Shown piece after piece: positions 46,624 to 56,110 of a stretch of DNA of 64,000 nt. Numbering within the stretch: position 1 is the stretch's first letter; each line of letters begins with the position of its first letter. The stretch spans positions 186,001 to 250,000 of the forward strand of contig NZ_JARWSK010000004.1 in assembly GCF_031081985.1 (NCBI RefSeq), given 5' to 3'. The stretch comes from Komagataeibacter xylinus. GTDB lineage: Bacteria > Pseudomonadota > Alphaproteobacteria > Acetobacterales > Acetobacteraceae. The notes beneath the pieces were generated by a model. The model was not told the origin of the DNA and ran no database searches. It saw only the letters and a program-made list of their open reading frames with translations. The translations under genes and the position numbers were made by a program.

Positions 46624-47022
46624 ATGTCACTTTCTGATCCTTTGGGTGATCTGCTCACCCGGATCCGCAACGCGCAGCGTGCACGGCATGCTGCCTGCGT
46701 GGCGCCGGCTTCCAAGCTGCGCGCCAGTGTTCTCGAGGCGCTTCGCCGCGAGGGGTATATCCGTGGTTTCTCGCGTGAGGAACTGCGCAAGGGTGTGGCC
46801 CAGCTGCGCATCGAGCTGAAATATCTCGATGGCGAGCCGGTCATCAAAGAAATCCACCGTGTGTCCAAGCCGGGGCGCCGCGTCTATTCCAAGATCAAGG
46901 AACTGCCGCGTGTCTATGCCGGGCTGGGTGTGTCGATCCTGTCGACGCCGCGTGGTGTTCTGTCCGATGCGGAGGCCCGCGCTGCCAATGTTGGCGGTGA
47001 AGTCCTCTGCCGTGTGTTCTGA
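46624..47022 (+). CDS. rpsH: 30S ribosomal protein S8
   Basis: A 132-residue S8 (MSLSDPLGDLLTRIRNAQRA). The C-terminal GLGVSILSTPRGVLSDAEAR is diagnostic. In E. coli S8 represses the spc operon by binding the rplE region of the mRNA; whether that site exists here was not resolved. Confidence 0.99.
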   Translation: MSLSDPLGDLLTRIRNAQRARHAACVAPASKLRASVLEALRREGYIRGFSREELRKGVAQLRIELKYLDGEPVIKEIHRVSKPGRRVYSKIKELPRVYAGLGVSILSTPRGVLSDAEARAANVGGEVLCRVF

Positions 47023-47032
47023 GGAGGGATAA

Positions 47033-47566
47033 ATGTCGCGAGTGGGCAAATATCCCGTCGAAGTTCCGTCGGGTGTTCAGGTTTCCGTTGCTGGTGGCGT
47101 GCTGACCACGAAGGGCAAGCTTGGCGAGCTCAAGCTGCCGCTGTCCGGTCACGTTGCCGTTGATGTTGCGGATGGCAAGGTTGCGGTAAAGCCGGTTGGC
47201 ACCGAAGCCCAGGCCCGCATGATGTGGGGCACCACGCGCTCCCTGATCGCGAGCATGGTCAAGGGTGTGTCGGAAGGGTTTTCCAAGACACTGGAAATCT
47301 CCGGGACCGGTTACCGTGCTGCGGTGCAGGGCAAGAACCTGGTCATGAACCTCGGTTATTCGCATGATATCGTCTATGCGATTCCCGAAGGGATCAAGAT
47401 CACCACCCCGCGGCCGACGGCCGTGACTGTCGAGGGGATCGACAAGCAGCGGGTTGGTCAGGTTGCGCTTGATATCCGTAGCTTCCGCAAGCCTGAGCCC
47501 TACAAGGGCAAGGGTGTCCGTTATGAAACGGAAACCATCCGTCGCAAGGAAGGCAAGAAGAAATAA
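47033..47566 (+). CDS. rplF: 50S ribosomal protein L6
   Basis: A 177-residue L6 ([19 protein letters not shown]), a two-domain protein near the factor-binding site. The C-terminal [19 protein letters not shown] is typical. Its TAATG junction couples it to rplR. Confidence 0.99.
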   Translation: MSRVGKYPVEVPSGVQVSVAGGVLTTKGKLGELKLPLSGHVAVDVADGKVAVKPVGTEAQARMMWGTTRSLIASMVKGVSEGFSKTLEISGTGYRAAVQGKNLVMNLGYSHDIVYAIPEGIKITTPRPTAVTVEGIDKQRVGQVALDIRSFRKPEPYKGKGVRYETETIRRKEGKKK

Positions 47567-47928
47567 TGAGCACGCAGAAGGATCTGCGGGAGCGGCGGCG
47601 CCAGCGTCTCCGTTTCCAGCTTCGCCTCAAGAGTGGTGGCCGTCCGCGTCTGTCGGTGTTCCGTTCGGGCAAGAATATCTACGCGCAGGTGATCGACGAT
47701 GCCGCTGGCCGCACGCTGGCCGCAGCTTCGACCCTCGACAAGGATCTGCGTTCCACCCTCAAGGGTGGTACGGACGTGAAGGCAGCCGGTGCAGTCGGCA
47801 AGCTTCTTGCCGAGCGCGCGGTGGCTGCTGGTGTGTCGAAGGTCGTTTTCGACCGCGGCTCGTATCTGTATCATGGGCGTATCAAGGCCCTGGCGGAGGC
47901 TGCCCGTGAGGGCGGTCTCTCGTTCTGA
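47566..47928 (+). CDS. rplR: 50S ribosomal protein L18
   Basis: A 120-residue L18 that binds 5S rRNA with L5. Segments [20 protein letters not shown] and [20 protein letters not shown] define it. The basic N-terminus ([15 protein letters not shown]) is usual. Confidence 0.99.
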   Translation: MSTQKDLRERRRQRLRFQLRLKSGGRPRLSVFRSGKNIYAQVIDDAAGRTLAAASTLDKDLRSTLKGGTDVKAAGAVGKLLAERAVAAGVSKVVFDRGSYLYHGRIKALAEAAREGGLSF

Positions 47929-47945
47929 CGAAAGGGTCACGCATA

Positions 47946-48524
47946 ATGGCACGTGAACCGAGAGAAGGCGGCCGGGGTGGTCGCGATCGTGACCGCGAAG
48001 GCGACGATCTGGTCGACAAGCTGGTCACGATCAATCGTGTTGCCAAGGTTGTAAAGGGCGGTCGCCGCTTTGCATTCGCGGCACTGGTTGTTGTTGGTGA
48101 CCAGAAGGGTCGCGTAGGGTTCGGCGCGGGCAAGGCCCGTGAGGTTCCCGAGGCGATCCGCAAGGCAACCGACCGCGCCAAGCGGACGATGATCCGCGTT
48201 CCGATGAAGGAAGGCCGTACGCTGCATCACGATGTGGCCGGTCACTTCGGAGCGGGCAAGGTTGTCCTGCGCTCTGCTGATGCAGGCACGGGAATCATTG
48301 CCGGTGGTCCGATGCGCGCCGTGTTCGAGAGCCTGGGCATCAATGACGTGGTGGCCAAGTCGCTCGGCACCCGCAACCCGCACAACATGGTCAAGGCGAC
48401 GTTCGCCGCGCTGGAGCGTTGCGCCAGCCCGCGTTCGGTTGCCAACCGCCGTGGCAAGAAGGTTTCGGACATTCTGGGGCGCCGCGAGGCTGCGGTAGCG
48501 ACGGAGGCTGCGGCCGATGTCTGA
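47946..48524 (+). CDS. rpsE: 30S ribosomal protein S5
   Basis: A 192-residue S5, which acts in decoding fidelity and in helicase function with S3 and S4. The core [40 protein letters not shown] and [14 protein letters not shown] is present. The N-terminus has a charged Arg/Asp/Gly extension. Its end overlaps the rpmD start by 8 bp. Confidence 0.99.
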   Translation: MAREPREGGRGGRDRDREGDDLVDKLVTINRVAKVVKGGRRFAFAALVVVGDQKGRVGFGAGKAREVPEAIRKATDRAKRTMIRVPMKEGRTLHHDVAGHFGAGKVVLRSADAGTGIIAGGPMRAVFESLGINDVVAKSLGTRNPHNMVKATFAALERCASPRSVANRRGKKVSDILGRREAAVATEAAADV

Positions 48525-48705
48525 TACCAAGGCAACCATTCGCGTTACCCAGGTGCATTCTGGCAATGGCCAGAAGCCGGGCCAGCAGGCTACGCTGGTG
48601 GGCCTGGGCCTGAACAAGATCGGTCGTACCCGCGAGCTGGAGGATACCCCTTCGGTTCGTGGCATGATCCGCAAGGTGTCCCACCTGATCAAGGTGGAGG
48701 ATTGA
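48517..48705 (+). CDS. rpmD: 50S ribosomal protein L30
   Basis: A 62-residue L30 ([39 protein letters not shown]). Its ATG lies within the last codons of rpsE, so translation is coupled. The length is standard. Confidence 0.97.
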   Translation: MSDTKATIRVTQVHSGNGQKPGQQATLVGLGLNKIGRTRELEDTPSVRGMIRKVSHLIKVED

Positions 48706-48706
48706 G

Positions 48707-49195
48707 ATGAACCTGAACGAACTTCGTGACAACGAGGGCGCACGCTATCGCAAGAAGCGCCTTGGTCGCGGCATCGGCTCTGGCAAGGGCAAGACGTCGG
48801 GCAAGGGTGTGAAGGGTCAGAAGGCACGCTCCGGTGTGTCGCTGAACGGTTTTGAAGGCGGTCAGCTGCCCATCTACCGTCGTCTGCCCAAGCGCGGCTT
48901 CAAGAACATCTTCCGCAAGGACTATGCGGTGGTGAACTTGGGCGTGCTCGACAAGGCGATTGCTGCTGGCAAGATCGATGCCAAGGCCGTGGTGACGGAA
49001 GAGATCCTGACCAAGGCCGGTCTGGCCGGGTCAGGCCGCTTTGACGGCATCCGCCTGCTTGCCGATGGCGCGCTGAACCACGCCGTGACCATTGAAGTGT
49101 CCGGTGCTTCGGCCGGTGCCATTGCCGCCGTTGAAAAGGCTGGTGGCAAGGTGCAGGTCAAGGTCCAGAAGCAGCAGGCTCCTGCCGCCGAATGA
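48707..49195 (+). CDS. rplO: 50S ribosomal protein L15
   Basis: A 162-residue L15 with the glycine/lysine-rich N-terminus ([19 protein letters not shown]) that threads into 23S r[23 protein letters not shown] follows. Only one base separates it from rpmD. It is followed by a 158-bp structured gap before secY. Confidence 0.99.
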   Translation: MNLNELRDNEGARYRKKRLGRGIGSGKGKTSGKGVKGQKARSGVSLNGFEGGQLPIYRRLPKRGFKNIFRKDYAVVNLGVLDKAIAAGKIDAKAVVTEEILTKAGLAGSGRFDGIRLLADGALNHAVTIEVSGASAGAIAAVEKAGGKVQVKVQKQQAPAAE

Positions 49196-49230
49196 CCGGC
49201 TGGGGGCACAGGCACGTTCTGTACCCGAAG

Positions 49231-49303
49231 CATGATAAAAGCGATGCTGCTTGCACTCGGCGGGCGCATCGCTTTATTACTTTCTGCGGTTTTTTTTATC
49301 ATG
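49231..49303 (+). promoter_or_regulatory. Nested inverted repeats before secY
   Basis: The outer stem CATGATAAAA (49231-49240) pairs perfectly with TTTTATCATG (49294-49303). Inside it, GCGATGC (49241-49247) pairs with GCATCGC (49266-49272). A run of eight T (49290-49297) lies between the inner stem and the closing arm. The outer and a terminator-like arrangement could compete, which would suit attenuation of secY-adk. A weak promoter-like TTGCAC/TATTAC (49251-49280) overlaps it. Confidence 0.5.
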
Positions 49304-49353
49304 ACAGCGTCCCGTTTTCGGCGGTGGCGCTGTTCTTGTGAAAGGATGGGCGC

Positions 49354-50703
49354 ATGGCCTCCGCGGCCGAACAGTTGGCTGCCAATCTGAATTTCAGCTC
49401 CTTTGCCAACGCAACGGAACTGAAGAAGCGTATCTGGTTTACCCTTGGTGCGCTGATCGTCTACCGGATTGGCACCTATATCCCCGTCCCTGGCGTCGAT
49501 GCGACGGTGATGGGGCAGCTTCTGGCCCGGCATCAGGGCGGTATCCTGGGTATGTTCGATATGTTCACGGGTGGTGCGCTAGGGCGCATGACCGTGTTCG
49601 CACTCAACATCATGCCCTATATCAGTGCCTCGATCATCGTGCAGCTCATGTCGGCGGCCATTCCCTCCCTTGAGGCCCTGAAGAAGGAAGGCGAGGGCGG
49701 GCGGCGCAAGCTGAATGAATATACCCGCTACCTGACGGTGGTCATTGCGCTGTTCCAGGCCTACGGCATCGCCATCGGGCTGGAGAACATGCATACGGAG
49801 GCGGGCTCGGCCGTTGTCTCGCCGGGGCTGTTCTTCATCGTCTCGTGCGTGCTGACGCTGGTGGGCGGCACCATGTTCCTGATGTGGCTGGGCGAGCAGA
49901 TAACGTCGCGGGGGGTCGGGAACGGCATCTCGCTGATCATCTTCGCAGGTATCGTGGCAAACCTGCCCAATGCGCTCGCAAGCCTGTTCCAGCTTGGCTA
50001 TACCGGGGCGCTCTCGCCCTTCTTCGTGCTGGTCTTCCTGGTGCTGGCCGCGGTGACCATCGCGTTCATCGTGTTCATGGAACTGGCACAGCGGCGCGTG
50101 GTGATCCAGTACCCCAAGCGGCAGGTCGGCCAGCGCATGTTTGGCGGTGACTCGACGCATATGCCGCTCAAGGTGAACACCGCGGGCTCGATTCCGCCGA
50201 TCTTCGCCTCATCGGTGCTGCTGATTCCCGTGACCATTGCGGGATTCGTCAATAACAGTTCGATGCCTGGCTGGCTGTCCTTCCTGGGGCAATCGCTGGG
50301 GCAGGGGCAGCCGCTCTACATGCTGTTCTATGCGGCGATGATCGTGTTCTTCTCGTATTTCTATGCGGCGGTGACGTTCAACTCGCAGGAGACGGCGGAG
50401 AACCTGCGCAAGCAGGGCGGCTTTGTGCCCGGCATCCGGCCTGGCGCCAATACGGCGGCGTTCTTTGACCGGATCCTGACGCGCATCACGACGATTGGCG
50501 CGCTCTATCTTGTCGCTGTCTGCCTGTTGCCGCAGATCCTGATCAGCCATTACAACGTGCCGTTCTATTTTGGTGGTACGAGTCTGATCATTATCGTGAC
50601 CGTGACGATCGATACCGTAACACAGGTGCAGTCGCATCTGGTGGCGCATCAGTATCAGGGCCTCATGCGTCGCGGACGGGGCCGAAAGGGCAAAATGCGG
50701 TGA
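49354..50703 (+). CDS. secY: Preprotein translocase subunit SecY
   Basis: A 449-residue inner-membrane channel protein with ten hydrophobic helices. Family segments are RIGTYIPVPGVDATVMGQLL, FTGGALGRMTVFALNIMPYI, MWLGEQITSRGVGNGISLII and AENLRKQGGFVPGIRPGANT. SecY forms the translocon with SecE and SecG; secE is not in this window. The ATG at 49354 has AAAGGA upstream. The end overlaps adk (GTGA). Confidence 0.99.
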   Translation: MASAAEQLAANLNFSSFANATELKKRIWFTLGALIVYRIGTYIPVPGVDATVMGQLLARHQGGILGMFDMFTGGALGRMTVFALNIMPYISASIIVQLMSAAIPSLEALKKEGEGGRRKLNEYTRYLTVVIALFQAYGIAIGLENMHTEAGSAVVSPGLFFIVSCVLTLVGGTMFLMWLGEQITSRGVGNGISLIIFAGIVANLPNALASLFQLGYTGALSPFFVLVFLVLAAVTIAFIVFMELAQRRVVIQYPKRQVGQRMFGGDSTHMPLKVNTAGSIPPIFASSVLLIPVTIAGFVNNSSMPGWLSFLGQSLGQGQPLYMLFYAAMIVFFSYFYAAVTFNSQETAENLRKQGGFVPGIRPGANTAAFFDRILTRITTIGALYLVAVCLLPQILISHYNVPFYFGGTSLIIIVTVTIDTVTQVQSHLVAHQYQGLMRRGRGRKGKMR

Positions 50704-51359
50704 ATATTATTTTTCTCGGGCCGCCGGGTGCTGGAAAAGGCACCCAGTCAAAGCGGCTGGAAGAACGCTACGGAATCGCCCAGATTTCAACCGGCGACAT
50801 GCTGCGGGCTGAAGTCGCGACCGGCAGCCCGCTCGGGCAGAAGGTCAAGGCGGTCATGGCGAACGGGCAGCTTGTGTCCGATGACCTGATCATTTCCATG
50901 ATTGAAAACCGCATCCGCCAGCCGGACTGCGCCAAGGGGTTCATCCTTGATGGATTCCCGCGCACGCGGGCTCAGGCGGAAGCGCTTGACGCCATGCTGG
51001 CCCGCAGCGGGCAGCACATCGATGCGGTGCTGCTGCTCGATGTGGACGAGGATGCCCTGGCCGACCGGATCGCGGGCCGTTACACCTGCGCCAAGTGCGG
51101 CGCGGGGTATAACGACGTGTCCAAGCGGCCGAAGGTGGAAGGCACATGCGATGTATGTGGTGGCCACGAGTTCATCCGCCGCGAGGATGACCGCCGGGAC
51201 ACCGTAGCCGCGCGCCTGAAGACCTATCGGGAACTCACGGCGCCGATCCTGCCTTATTACGAGGCGGAAGGCCGTCTGTACCGTGTGGATGGCATGGCGG
51301 ATATCGATGACGTGACGAAGCAGGTCTTTGGTGTTATCGACTGTATCACTAAAAAGTGA
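50700..51359 (+). CDS. adk: Adenylate kinase
   Basis: A 219-residue long-form adenylate kinase (AMP + ATP to 2 ADP). The P-loop GPPGAGKGT is at residues 7-15, FILDGFPRTRAQAEAL at 81-96, and the LID holds a zinc-type set Cys130, Cys133, Cys150 and Cys153. The start is a GTG sharing bases with the secY stop. The secY-adk pairing is common in bacteria. Confidence 0.98.
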   Translation: MNIIFLGPPGAGKGTQSKRLEERYGIAQISTGDMLRAEVATGSPLGQKVKAVMANGQLVSDDLIISMIENRIRQPDCAKGFILDGFPRTRAQAEALDAMLARSGQHIDAVLLLDVDEDALADRIAGRYTCAKCGAGYNDVSKRPKVEGTCDVCGGHEFIRREDDRRDTVAARLKTYRELTAPILPYYEAEGRLYRVDGMADIDDVTKQVFGVIDCITKK

Positions 51360-51369
51360 TGCAAAATAA

Positions 51370-51397
51370 TTGACTCAATGGGGGGCAGCAGTATATT
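51370..51397 (+). promoter_or_regulatory. Candidate promoter of the rpsM-rplQ operon
   Basis: TTGACT (51370-51375), 16 bases, then TATATT (51392-51397), 10 bp after the adk stop. Both boxes match the sigma-70 consensus at five of six positions, making it the best-looking promoter in the window. It gives a leader of about 190 bases before rpsM. Confidence 0.6.
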
Positions 51398-51479
51398 GCG
51401 CGCCCTCAAGGTATGAGCGTCGTGTGAGTCGTCCATGAGGGGCGGCTCGTAGGGCCAGAATGTATGATGATGGGGTTGG

Positions 51480-51574
51480 CCGGTCCGTAAACCGGTATGT
51501 TCACGATGCTCCCGCCAGACAGGGCGGGTGGTGTGACGCAGCCCTGCCTGATAGTTAGTGCCCTGAATCAGGGC
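51480..51574 (+). promoter_or_regulatory. Structured leader of the alpha (rpsM) operon
   Basis: Three hairpins lie in tandem: CCGGT/ACCGG (51480-51495), CCCGCC/GGCGGG (51511-51528) and the near-perfect palindrome GCCCTGA-A-TCAGGGC (51560-51574). The last ends 5 bases before the GGAGGAG-like ribosome-binding site of rpsM. In E. coli S4 regulates this operon through its leader; rpsD is not present here, so another regulator or simple mRNA stability is possible. Confidence 0.45.
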
Positions 51575-51592
51575 GGACGAGGAGTAAGTGGC

Positions 51593-51970
51593 GTGGCACG
51601 TATTGCCGGCGTGAACATCCCTAGCAACAAGCGGGTCACAATTGGCCTTCGTTATATCTATGGTATCGGGGCCACCAAGGCCCAGGCGATCTGCGACAAG
51701 CTGGAAATTCCGGCTGAGCGGCGCGTCAACGAACTGTCTGACGATGAGATCGGCAAGATCCGTGAACTGATCGACAGCGATTACCGCGTTGAAGGTGACC
51801 TTCGCCGTGAAGTGGCGATGAACATCAAGCGCCTGATGGACCTCGGCTGCTACCGTGGCCTGCGCCACCGTCGTGGCCTGCCTGTCCATGGTCAGCGGAC
51901 TCATACCAACGCCCGTACCCGCAAGGGTAAGGCCGTGGCTATTGCGGGCAAGAAGAAGGCGACCCGCTAA
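51593..51970 (+). CDS. rpsM: 30S ribosomal protein S13
   Basis: A 125-residue S13 ([20 protein letters not shown]) in the 30S head, contacting the P-site tRNA. The start is a GTG at 51593 with GAGGAG about 9 bases upstream. [20 protein letters not shown] is diagnostic. rpmJ, which lies between secY and rpsM in many bacteria, is not present in the gap. Confidence 0.98.
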   Translation: MARIAGVNIPSNKRVTIGLRYIYGIGATKAQAICDKLEIPAERRVNELSDDEIGKIRELIDSDYRVEGDLRREVAMNIKRLMDLGCYRGLRHRRGLPVHGQRTHTNARTRKGKAVAIAGKKKATR

Positions 51971-52047
51971 TCAGCGGATTGCCTGGTATGAGTGCATGGA
52001 GCCTGCGGGTTCCGTGCACCGTTTGAACTGACAGGATCGAGAAAATT

Positions 52048-52440
52048 ATGGCGAAAGCTGCGGCTCCGCGTATTCGTAAGAAAGAGCGGAAAAACATCAT
52101 CTCCGGTGTGGCGCATGTGCTGTCCACCTTCAACAACACCATGATCACCATCTCGGATGCGCAGGGCAATGCGATTGCCTGGTCTTCCGCTGGTGCCCAG
52201 GGTTTCAAGGGCTCGCGCAAGTCCACGCCGTATGCGGCGCAGGTTGCTGCTGAAGATGCAGGCCGCAAGGCCCGCGAGCACGGCATGGAAACGCTGGAGA
52301 TCGAGGTTTCCGGTCCGGGTTCGGGGCGTGAGAGCGCCCTGCGCGCGCTGCAGGCTGTCGGTTTCTCGATCACGGCCATCCGTGACATGACGCCGGTGCC
52401 GCATAACGGCTGCCGCCCCCGCAAGCGCCGTCGCGTCTGA
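52048..52440 (+). CDS. rpsK: 30S ribosomal protein S11
   Basis: A 130-residue S11 that binds in the platform at the mRNA exit region. [40 protein letters not shown] and the C-terminal [15 protein letters not shown] are conserved. It is 77 bp after rpsM. As is normal in alphaproteobacteria, rpsD does not follow. Confidence 0.99.
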   Translation: MAKAAAPRIRKKERKNIISGVAHVLSTFNNTMITISDAQGNAIAWSSAGAQGFKGSRKSTPYAAQVAAEDAGRKAREHGMETLEIEVSGPGSGRESALRALQAVGFSITAIRDMTPVPHNGCRPRKRRRV

Positions 52441-52561
52441 TACGCCGTCTGCCTTAGTCGTATTTCCCCTGCATGCAGGGGAAGATTGTCATTCCGGTAT
52501 CCTGCCAAAGGGTACCATCTGCCACTTTCGGGTGGCAGATCAGTCTTGAAAGGCCATTACC

Positions 52562-53581
52562 TTGGTCCTCCAGAAAAACTGGCAATCCCTGATCAAGCCG
52601 GAAAAGCTGGAAGTCGAACCGGGGGCGGAACCTTCACGCATTGCTACCGTCGTAGCCGAGCCGCTGGAACGCGGCTTCGGCATGACGCTGGGCAACGCGA
52701 TCCGTCGGGTTCTGCTGTCGTCCCTGCAGGGGGCTGCGGTTACGGCAATCCAGATTGACGGCGTGCTGCATGAATTCTCGTCGGTGGCGGGCGTTCGTGA
52801 AGACGTGACCGACATCGTGCTGAACATCAAGCAGCTCGCGCTGCGCATGCATGGCGAAGGCCCCAAGCGCATGGTGCTGACGGCCACTGGCCCTGGTGAA
52901 GTGCGTGCCGGCCAGATCCAGACCGGGCATGACATTGAAGTCATGAACCCCGATCTCGTGATCTGCACCCTTGATGAAGGGGTGAAGTTCGGGATGGAAT
53001 TCACCGTGAATATGGGCAAGGGCTATGTTCCGGCAGCGGCAAACCGCCCGGAAGATGCGCCGATTGGCCTGATCCCGGTCGATGCCATCTACTCGCCGGT
53101 CCGTCGCGTGTCATACAAGGTGGAGCAGACCCGCGTGGGTCAGGTCACCGATTATGACCGCCTGCTGCTGACGGTGGAAACCAACGGCGCCGTGACCCCT
53201 GAAGATGCCGTGGCCCTGGCCGCGCGTATCCTGCAGGATCAGCTTCAGCTGTTCATCAACTTCGATGAGCCGCGCACGGTGCGTACGGAAGAGCCGCAGG
53301 ATGACCTGCCGTTCAACCGCAACCTGCTGCGCAAGGTTGATGAGCTTGAGCTGTCGGTCCGTAGCGCCAACTGCCTGAAGAACGACAACATCGTCTATAT
53401 CGGTGATCTGGTTCAGAAGACCGAGCAGGAGATGCTGCGCACCCCGAATTTCGGCCGCAAGTCGCTCAACGAGATCAAGGAAGTCCTGACCGCCATGGGG
53501 CTTTCACTGGGTATGAATGTGCCGGCATGGCCGCCGGAAAATATCGAAGATCTGGCCAAGAGGCTCGACGAGCCGTTCTGA
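52562..53581 (+). CDS. rpoA: RNA polymerase alpha subunit
   Basis: A 339-residue alpha subunit. The N-terminal domain ([20 protein letters not shown]) dimerises and assembles beta and beta-prime. A linker near residues 240-255 precedes the DNA- and activator-binding domain ([20 protein letters not shown], then [14 protein letters not shown]). The start is a TTG at 52562, where relatives have the ATG of MVIQKNWQ; no other start fits. Confidence 0.98.
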   Translation: MVLQKNWQSLIKPEKLEVEPGAEPSRIATVVAEPLERGFGMTLGNAIRRVLLSSLQGAAVTAIQIDGVLHEFSSVAGVREDVTDIVLNIKQLALRMHGEGPKRMVLTATGPGEVRAGQIQTGHDIEVMNPDLVICTLDEGVKFGMEFTVNMGKGYVPAAANRPEDAPIGLIPVDAIYSPVRRVSYKVEQTRVGQVTDYDRLLLTVETNGAVTPEDAVALAARILQDQLQLFINFDEPRTVRTEEPQDDLPFNRNLLRKVDELELSVRSANCLKNDNIVYIGDLVQKTEQEMLRTPNFGRKSLNEIKEVLTAMGLSLGMNVPAWPPENIEDLAKRLDEPF

Positions 53582-53614
53582 TCCTCCGAACCGGATAAAA
53601 CAGGAAATTACATC

Positions 53615-54040
53615 ATGCGTCACGGTGTTGCCGGCCGTAAGCTCGGCGTTACCTCGTCCCATCGACAGGCCATGTTTCGCAACATGGCTGTCGCCCTGAT
53701 CAAGCACGAACAGATCACCACCACGCTGCCCAAGGCGAAGGAACTCCGCCCGGTCGTGGAAAAGCTGATCACCCTTGGCAAGCGCGGCGATCTGCATGCC
53801 CGCCGCCAGGCTTTCGCCCAGCTGCGTGACGACAAGATCGTGTCCAAGCTGTTTGCTGCCGTGGCTGACCGCTACAAGGCGCGTTCGGGTGGTTACACCC
53901 GCGTGCTGCGTGCAGGCATGCGCCATGGCGATGCGGCCGATATGGCTGTGATCGAACTGGTTGACCGCGACGTGTCGGCCAAGGGCCAGGACAGCGGTCC
54001 GCGCCCCGAGGCCGCCACGGAAGAAAACCTGGCAGCCTGA
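53615..54040 (+). CDS. rplQ: 50S ribosomal protein L17
   Basis: A 141-residue L17 ([40 protein letters not shown]), located near the exit tunnel. It follows rpoA, as usual, and is the last gene of the ribosomal cluster. A Glu/Ala-rich C-terminal tail is present. A strong terminator lies 20 bp downstream. Confidence 0.99.
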   Translation: MRHGVAGRKLGVTSSHRQAMFRNMAVALIKHEQITTTLPKAKELRPVVEKLITLGKRGDLHARRQAFAQLRDDKIVSKLFAAVADRYKARSGGYTRVLRAGMRHGDAADMAVIELVDRDVSAKGQDSGPRPEAATEENLAA

Positions 54041-54060
54041 GGAACCCTGTTCCTTCAAGG

Positions 54061-54087
54061 AAACCCGGCTTTATGCCGGGTTTTTTT
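54061..54087 (+). terminator. Intrinsic terminator of the ribosomal cluster
   Basis: AAACCCGGC pairs with GCCGGGTTT around a TTTAT loop, followed directly by seven T (54081-54087). It is a textbook Rho-independent terminator, 20 bp after rplQ. Confidence 0.93.
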
Positions 54088-54305
54088 GTGTCCTGAACCT
54101 AATTGATCTTTTTTCATCGTTATATAGATATACAGGCGGTATTTCGTACATTACTGATTAATACACTTGGCTTCTGTTCAAAAGACGTCGTGCCATATCG
54201 TCTGGCCTGAAGGCGGGCGATGCGTGACATCTTTTATCAATCGGTGTTTTCAAAAAATCTCTTACCAGCAGGGTTTTACCTGTGCGGCAGGATGGGGCGT
54301 AGAAC

Positions 54306-55349
54306 ATGGCAGCAAAAATCTGGGGGCATTTGTTACGGCGCGGGCTTTATGCCATGGCCAGCGTGATGATGCTGTGCGGCGCGGCGCAGGCGGCCTCCGT
54401 GCGGGTGGGCTATATTCCGGTCATCGGTTCGGCACCGCTTTTTGTCATGCAGGGCACGAACTGGGGGCAGGATGCGGGCATGGATTTGCAGCTTGTGCGC
54501 TTCCAGTCCGGGCCGCAGGCCATACAGGCGCTGATTTCGGGCAAGATTGATGCCTATGTGGCGGGCGTGCTGCCGCTGTTGCAGGCCCGCGCGCATGGGG
54601 CGGATGTCAAGGTGGTGGCCAGTGCGGCGACGGAGGAACTCGAAGTTGTCGCGCGCGGGGATCTGGCAACGGGCCTGCCCGAGCAGCCTGCAACGTTCCC
54701 CCCTGACGCGCTGCGCCAGCGCCTGGCTGACTTTACGGCCAAGGATGGCCACAAGCCCAAGATTGCCGCCCAGCCGCTCGGTTCGGTGCCAGATACGTTG
54801 CTGCGCTACTGGCTGAAGGTAGGCAACGGACTCGACCCGGCGCAGGTGGCCGACATTGTCGGTATTGATATCGATGCTGCCCAGCAGGCCTTTCTGGCAG
54901 GCGCGGTGGATAGCGCCATCCTGCGTGAACCCGCGCTGACCATCATCCGCCATCGTCTGCCCGCAACACGGGTGCTGGCCTCGGGTCATGACCTCATGCC
55001 CGGCCAGCCGGGATCGGTGCTGGCCATCGTCAATGCAAACGCGCCTGACCGGGCGGCGTGGAAACCAGCGTTTGTCGGCGCTTTCGTCAAGGCCACGCAG
55101 CTTCTTGCAACCGACCCCGAGCAGGCAGCGCCTTACGTGCAGCAGGCACTTGGCGGCGGCATGCTACCCAAGGCGATCATTGTCGAGGCGCTGAAGGCCT
55201 CGGCAGGTGGCTATGTGTCCGATCCCGAGCGGATTATGGCGGCCGTGGGCAAATTGCAGGATTTCGAGGTTGAAAGCGGCCTGCTGCGCAAGGCGGAGCC
55301 GGTGGCCGACCTGTTCGATCTTGAAACCTACCGGCAGGCCCGGCCATGA
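54306..55349 (+). CDS. ABC importer substrate-binding protein (nitrate/sulfonate/taurine class)
   Basis: A 347-residue periplasmic binding protein. A signal peptide ends at AQA-A (about residue 29) and is followed by SVRVGYIPVIGSAPLFVMQG, the start of the SsuA/TauA/NMT1-like fold. ALISGKIDAYVAGVLPLLQA and DLETYRQARP are consistent with the family. The ligand cannot be read from sequence; the family includes nitrate, sulfonates, taurine and thiamine precursors, and no oxygenase or reductase is adjacent. The ATG at 54306 has GGGG upstream; 54354 is an alternative. The stop overlaps the permease start. Confidence 0.85.
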   Translation: MAAKIWGHLLRRGLYAMASVMMLCGAAQAASVRVGYIPVIGSAPLFVMQGTNWGQDAGMDLQLVRFQSGPQAIQALISGKIDAYVAGVLPLLQARAHGADVKVVASAATEELEVVARGDLATGLPEQPATFPPDALRQRLADFTAKDGHKPKIAAQPLGSVPDTLLRYWLKVGNGLDPAQVADIVGIDIDAAQQAFLAGAVDSAILREPALTIIRHRLPATRVLASGHDLMPGQPGSVLAIVNANAPDRAAWKPAFVGAFVKATQLLATDPEQAAPYVQQALGGGMLPKAIIVEALKASAGGYVSDPERIMAAVGKLQDFEVESGLLRKAEPVADLFDLETYRQARP

Positions 55350-56110
55350 GTCAGGCCCGCGCCCGCCTGCTGCGCCCCGCTCTCGGGCTGACTGGGCTGG
55401 CTGTGCTGTTTGGCGTGTGGGAAGGAGCGGTGCGTGGGGGGTGGATACAGTCCGGTTTCCTGCCTGCGCCCTCCAGCCTCGGCCCGGCATGGCTGGATGA
55501 GGTGCGCAGCGGGGCATGGGTGCAGGCCATCCGTGACAGCCTGACCCATTACCTGACGGGCCTCGTAGCCGGCTCGGTCACGGGCACGCTGGTTGGGCTG
55601 CTGTGTGGGGCGCTGCCGGTGCTTGATGGCCTGCTCTCGGGCATCGTGCGGGTGCTGCGCCCCATTCCGGGCCTGGCGTGGGTGCCGTTCGCCATATTGT
55701 GGTTCGGGCTGAATACGGCGGGGGCCACGTTCATCATCGCCATCTCGGTCTTCTGGATCAATTTTTACGCCGCTTACGGGGCGGTACGCGCCATCGACCC
55801 GGACCTGTACGAGGTTGCCGCCGCCTTCGGGCATGGGGGCTTCTGGGCGCGGTTGCGCACGGTGGTGCTGCCTGCCGCAAGCCCCGGCGTGCTCGATGGG
55901 CTGCGCACGGGCATCGGGCAGGCCTGGATGTCAGTCGTGGCGGCGGAGCTGTTCGGCGTGCCGGGCATTGGCGCGCGGATGATGCAGGCGTCAAGCCTGC
56001 TCGCAACCGATCTGGTGGTGGTCTACATGCTTACCATGGCGTTGCTCTATGCCGTGACCGACATGCTGTTCATGCTGGTGCGGCGCAGGCTTCTGGGCTG
56101 GCAGGGATGA
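55346..56110 (+). CDS. ABC importer permease (SsuC/TauC type)
   Basis: A 254-residue inner-membrane permease with about six helices. The EAA-type coupling loop is YEVAAAFGHGGFWARLRTVV followed by LPAASPGVLDGLRTGIGQAW, the pattern of the SsuC/TauC/NrtB family. IPGLAWVPFAILWFGLNTAG is also typical. The ATG overlaps the binding-protein stop and its own stop overlaps the ATPase ATG, so the three genes form one operon. Presumably works as a homodimer. Confidence 0.9.
   Translation: MSQARARLLRPALGLTGLAVLFGVWEGAVRGGWIQSGFLPAPSSLGPAWLDEVRSGAWVQAIRDSLTHYLTGLVAGSVTGTLVGLLCGALPVLDGLLSGIVRVLRPIPGLAWVPFAILWFGLNTAGATFIIAISVFWINFYAAYGAVRAIDPDLYEVAAAFGHGGFWARLRTVVLPAASPGVLDGLRTGIGQAWMSVVAAELFGVPGIGARMMQASSLLATDLVVVYMLTMALLYAVTDMLFMLVRRRLLGWQG

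Noticed and set aside
54103-54131. TTGATC plus TATA-rich stretch as a promoter for the ABC importer
   Set aside because: Several overlapping -10-like words exist but none has both good match and 16-18 base spacing; the AT-rich stretch is compatible with a promoter but not assignable.
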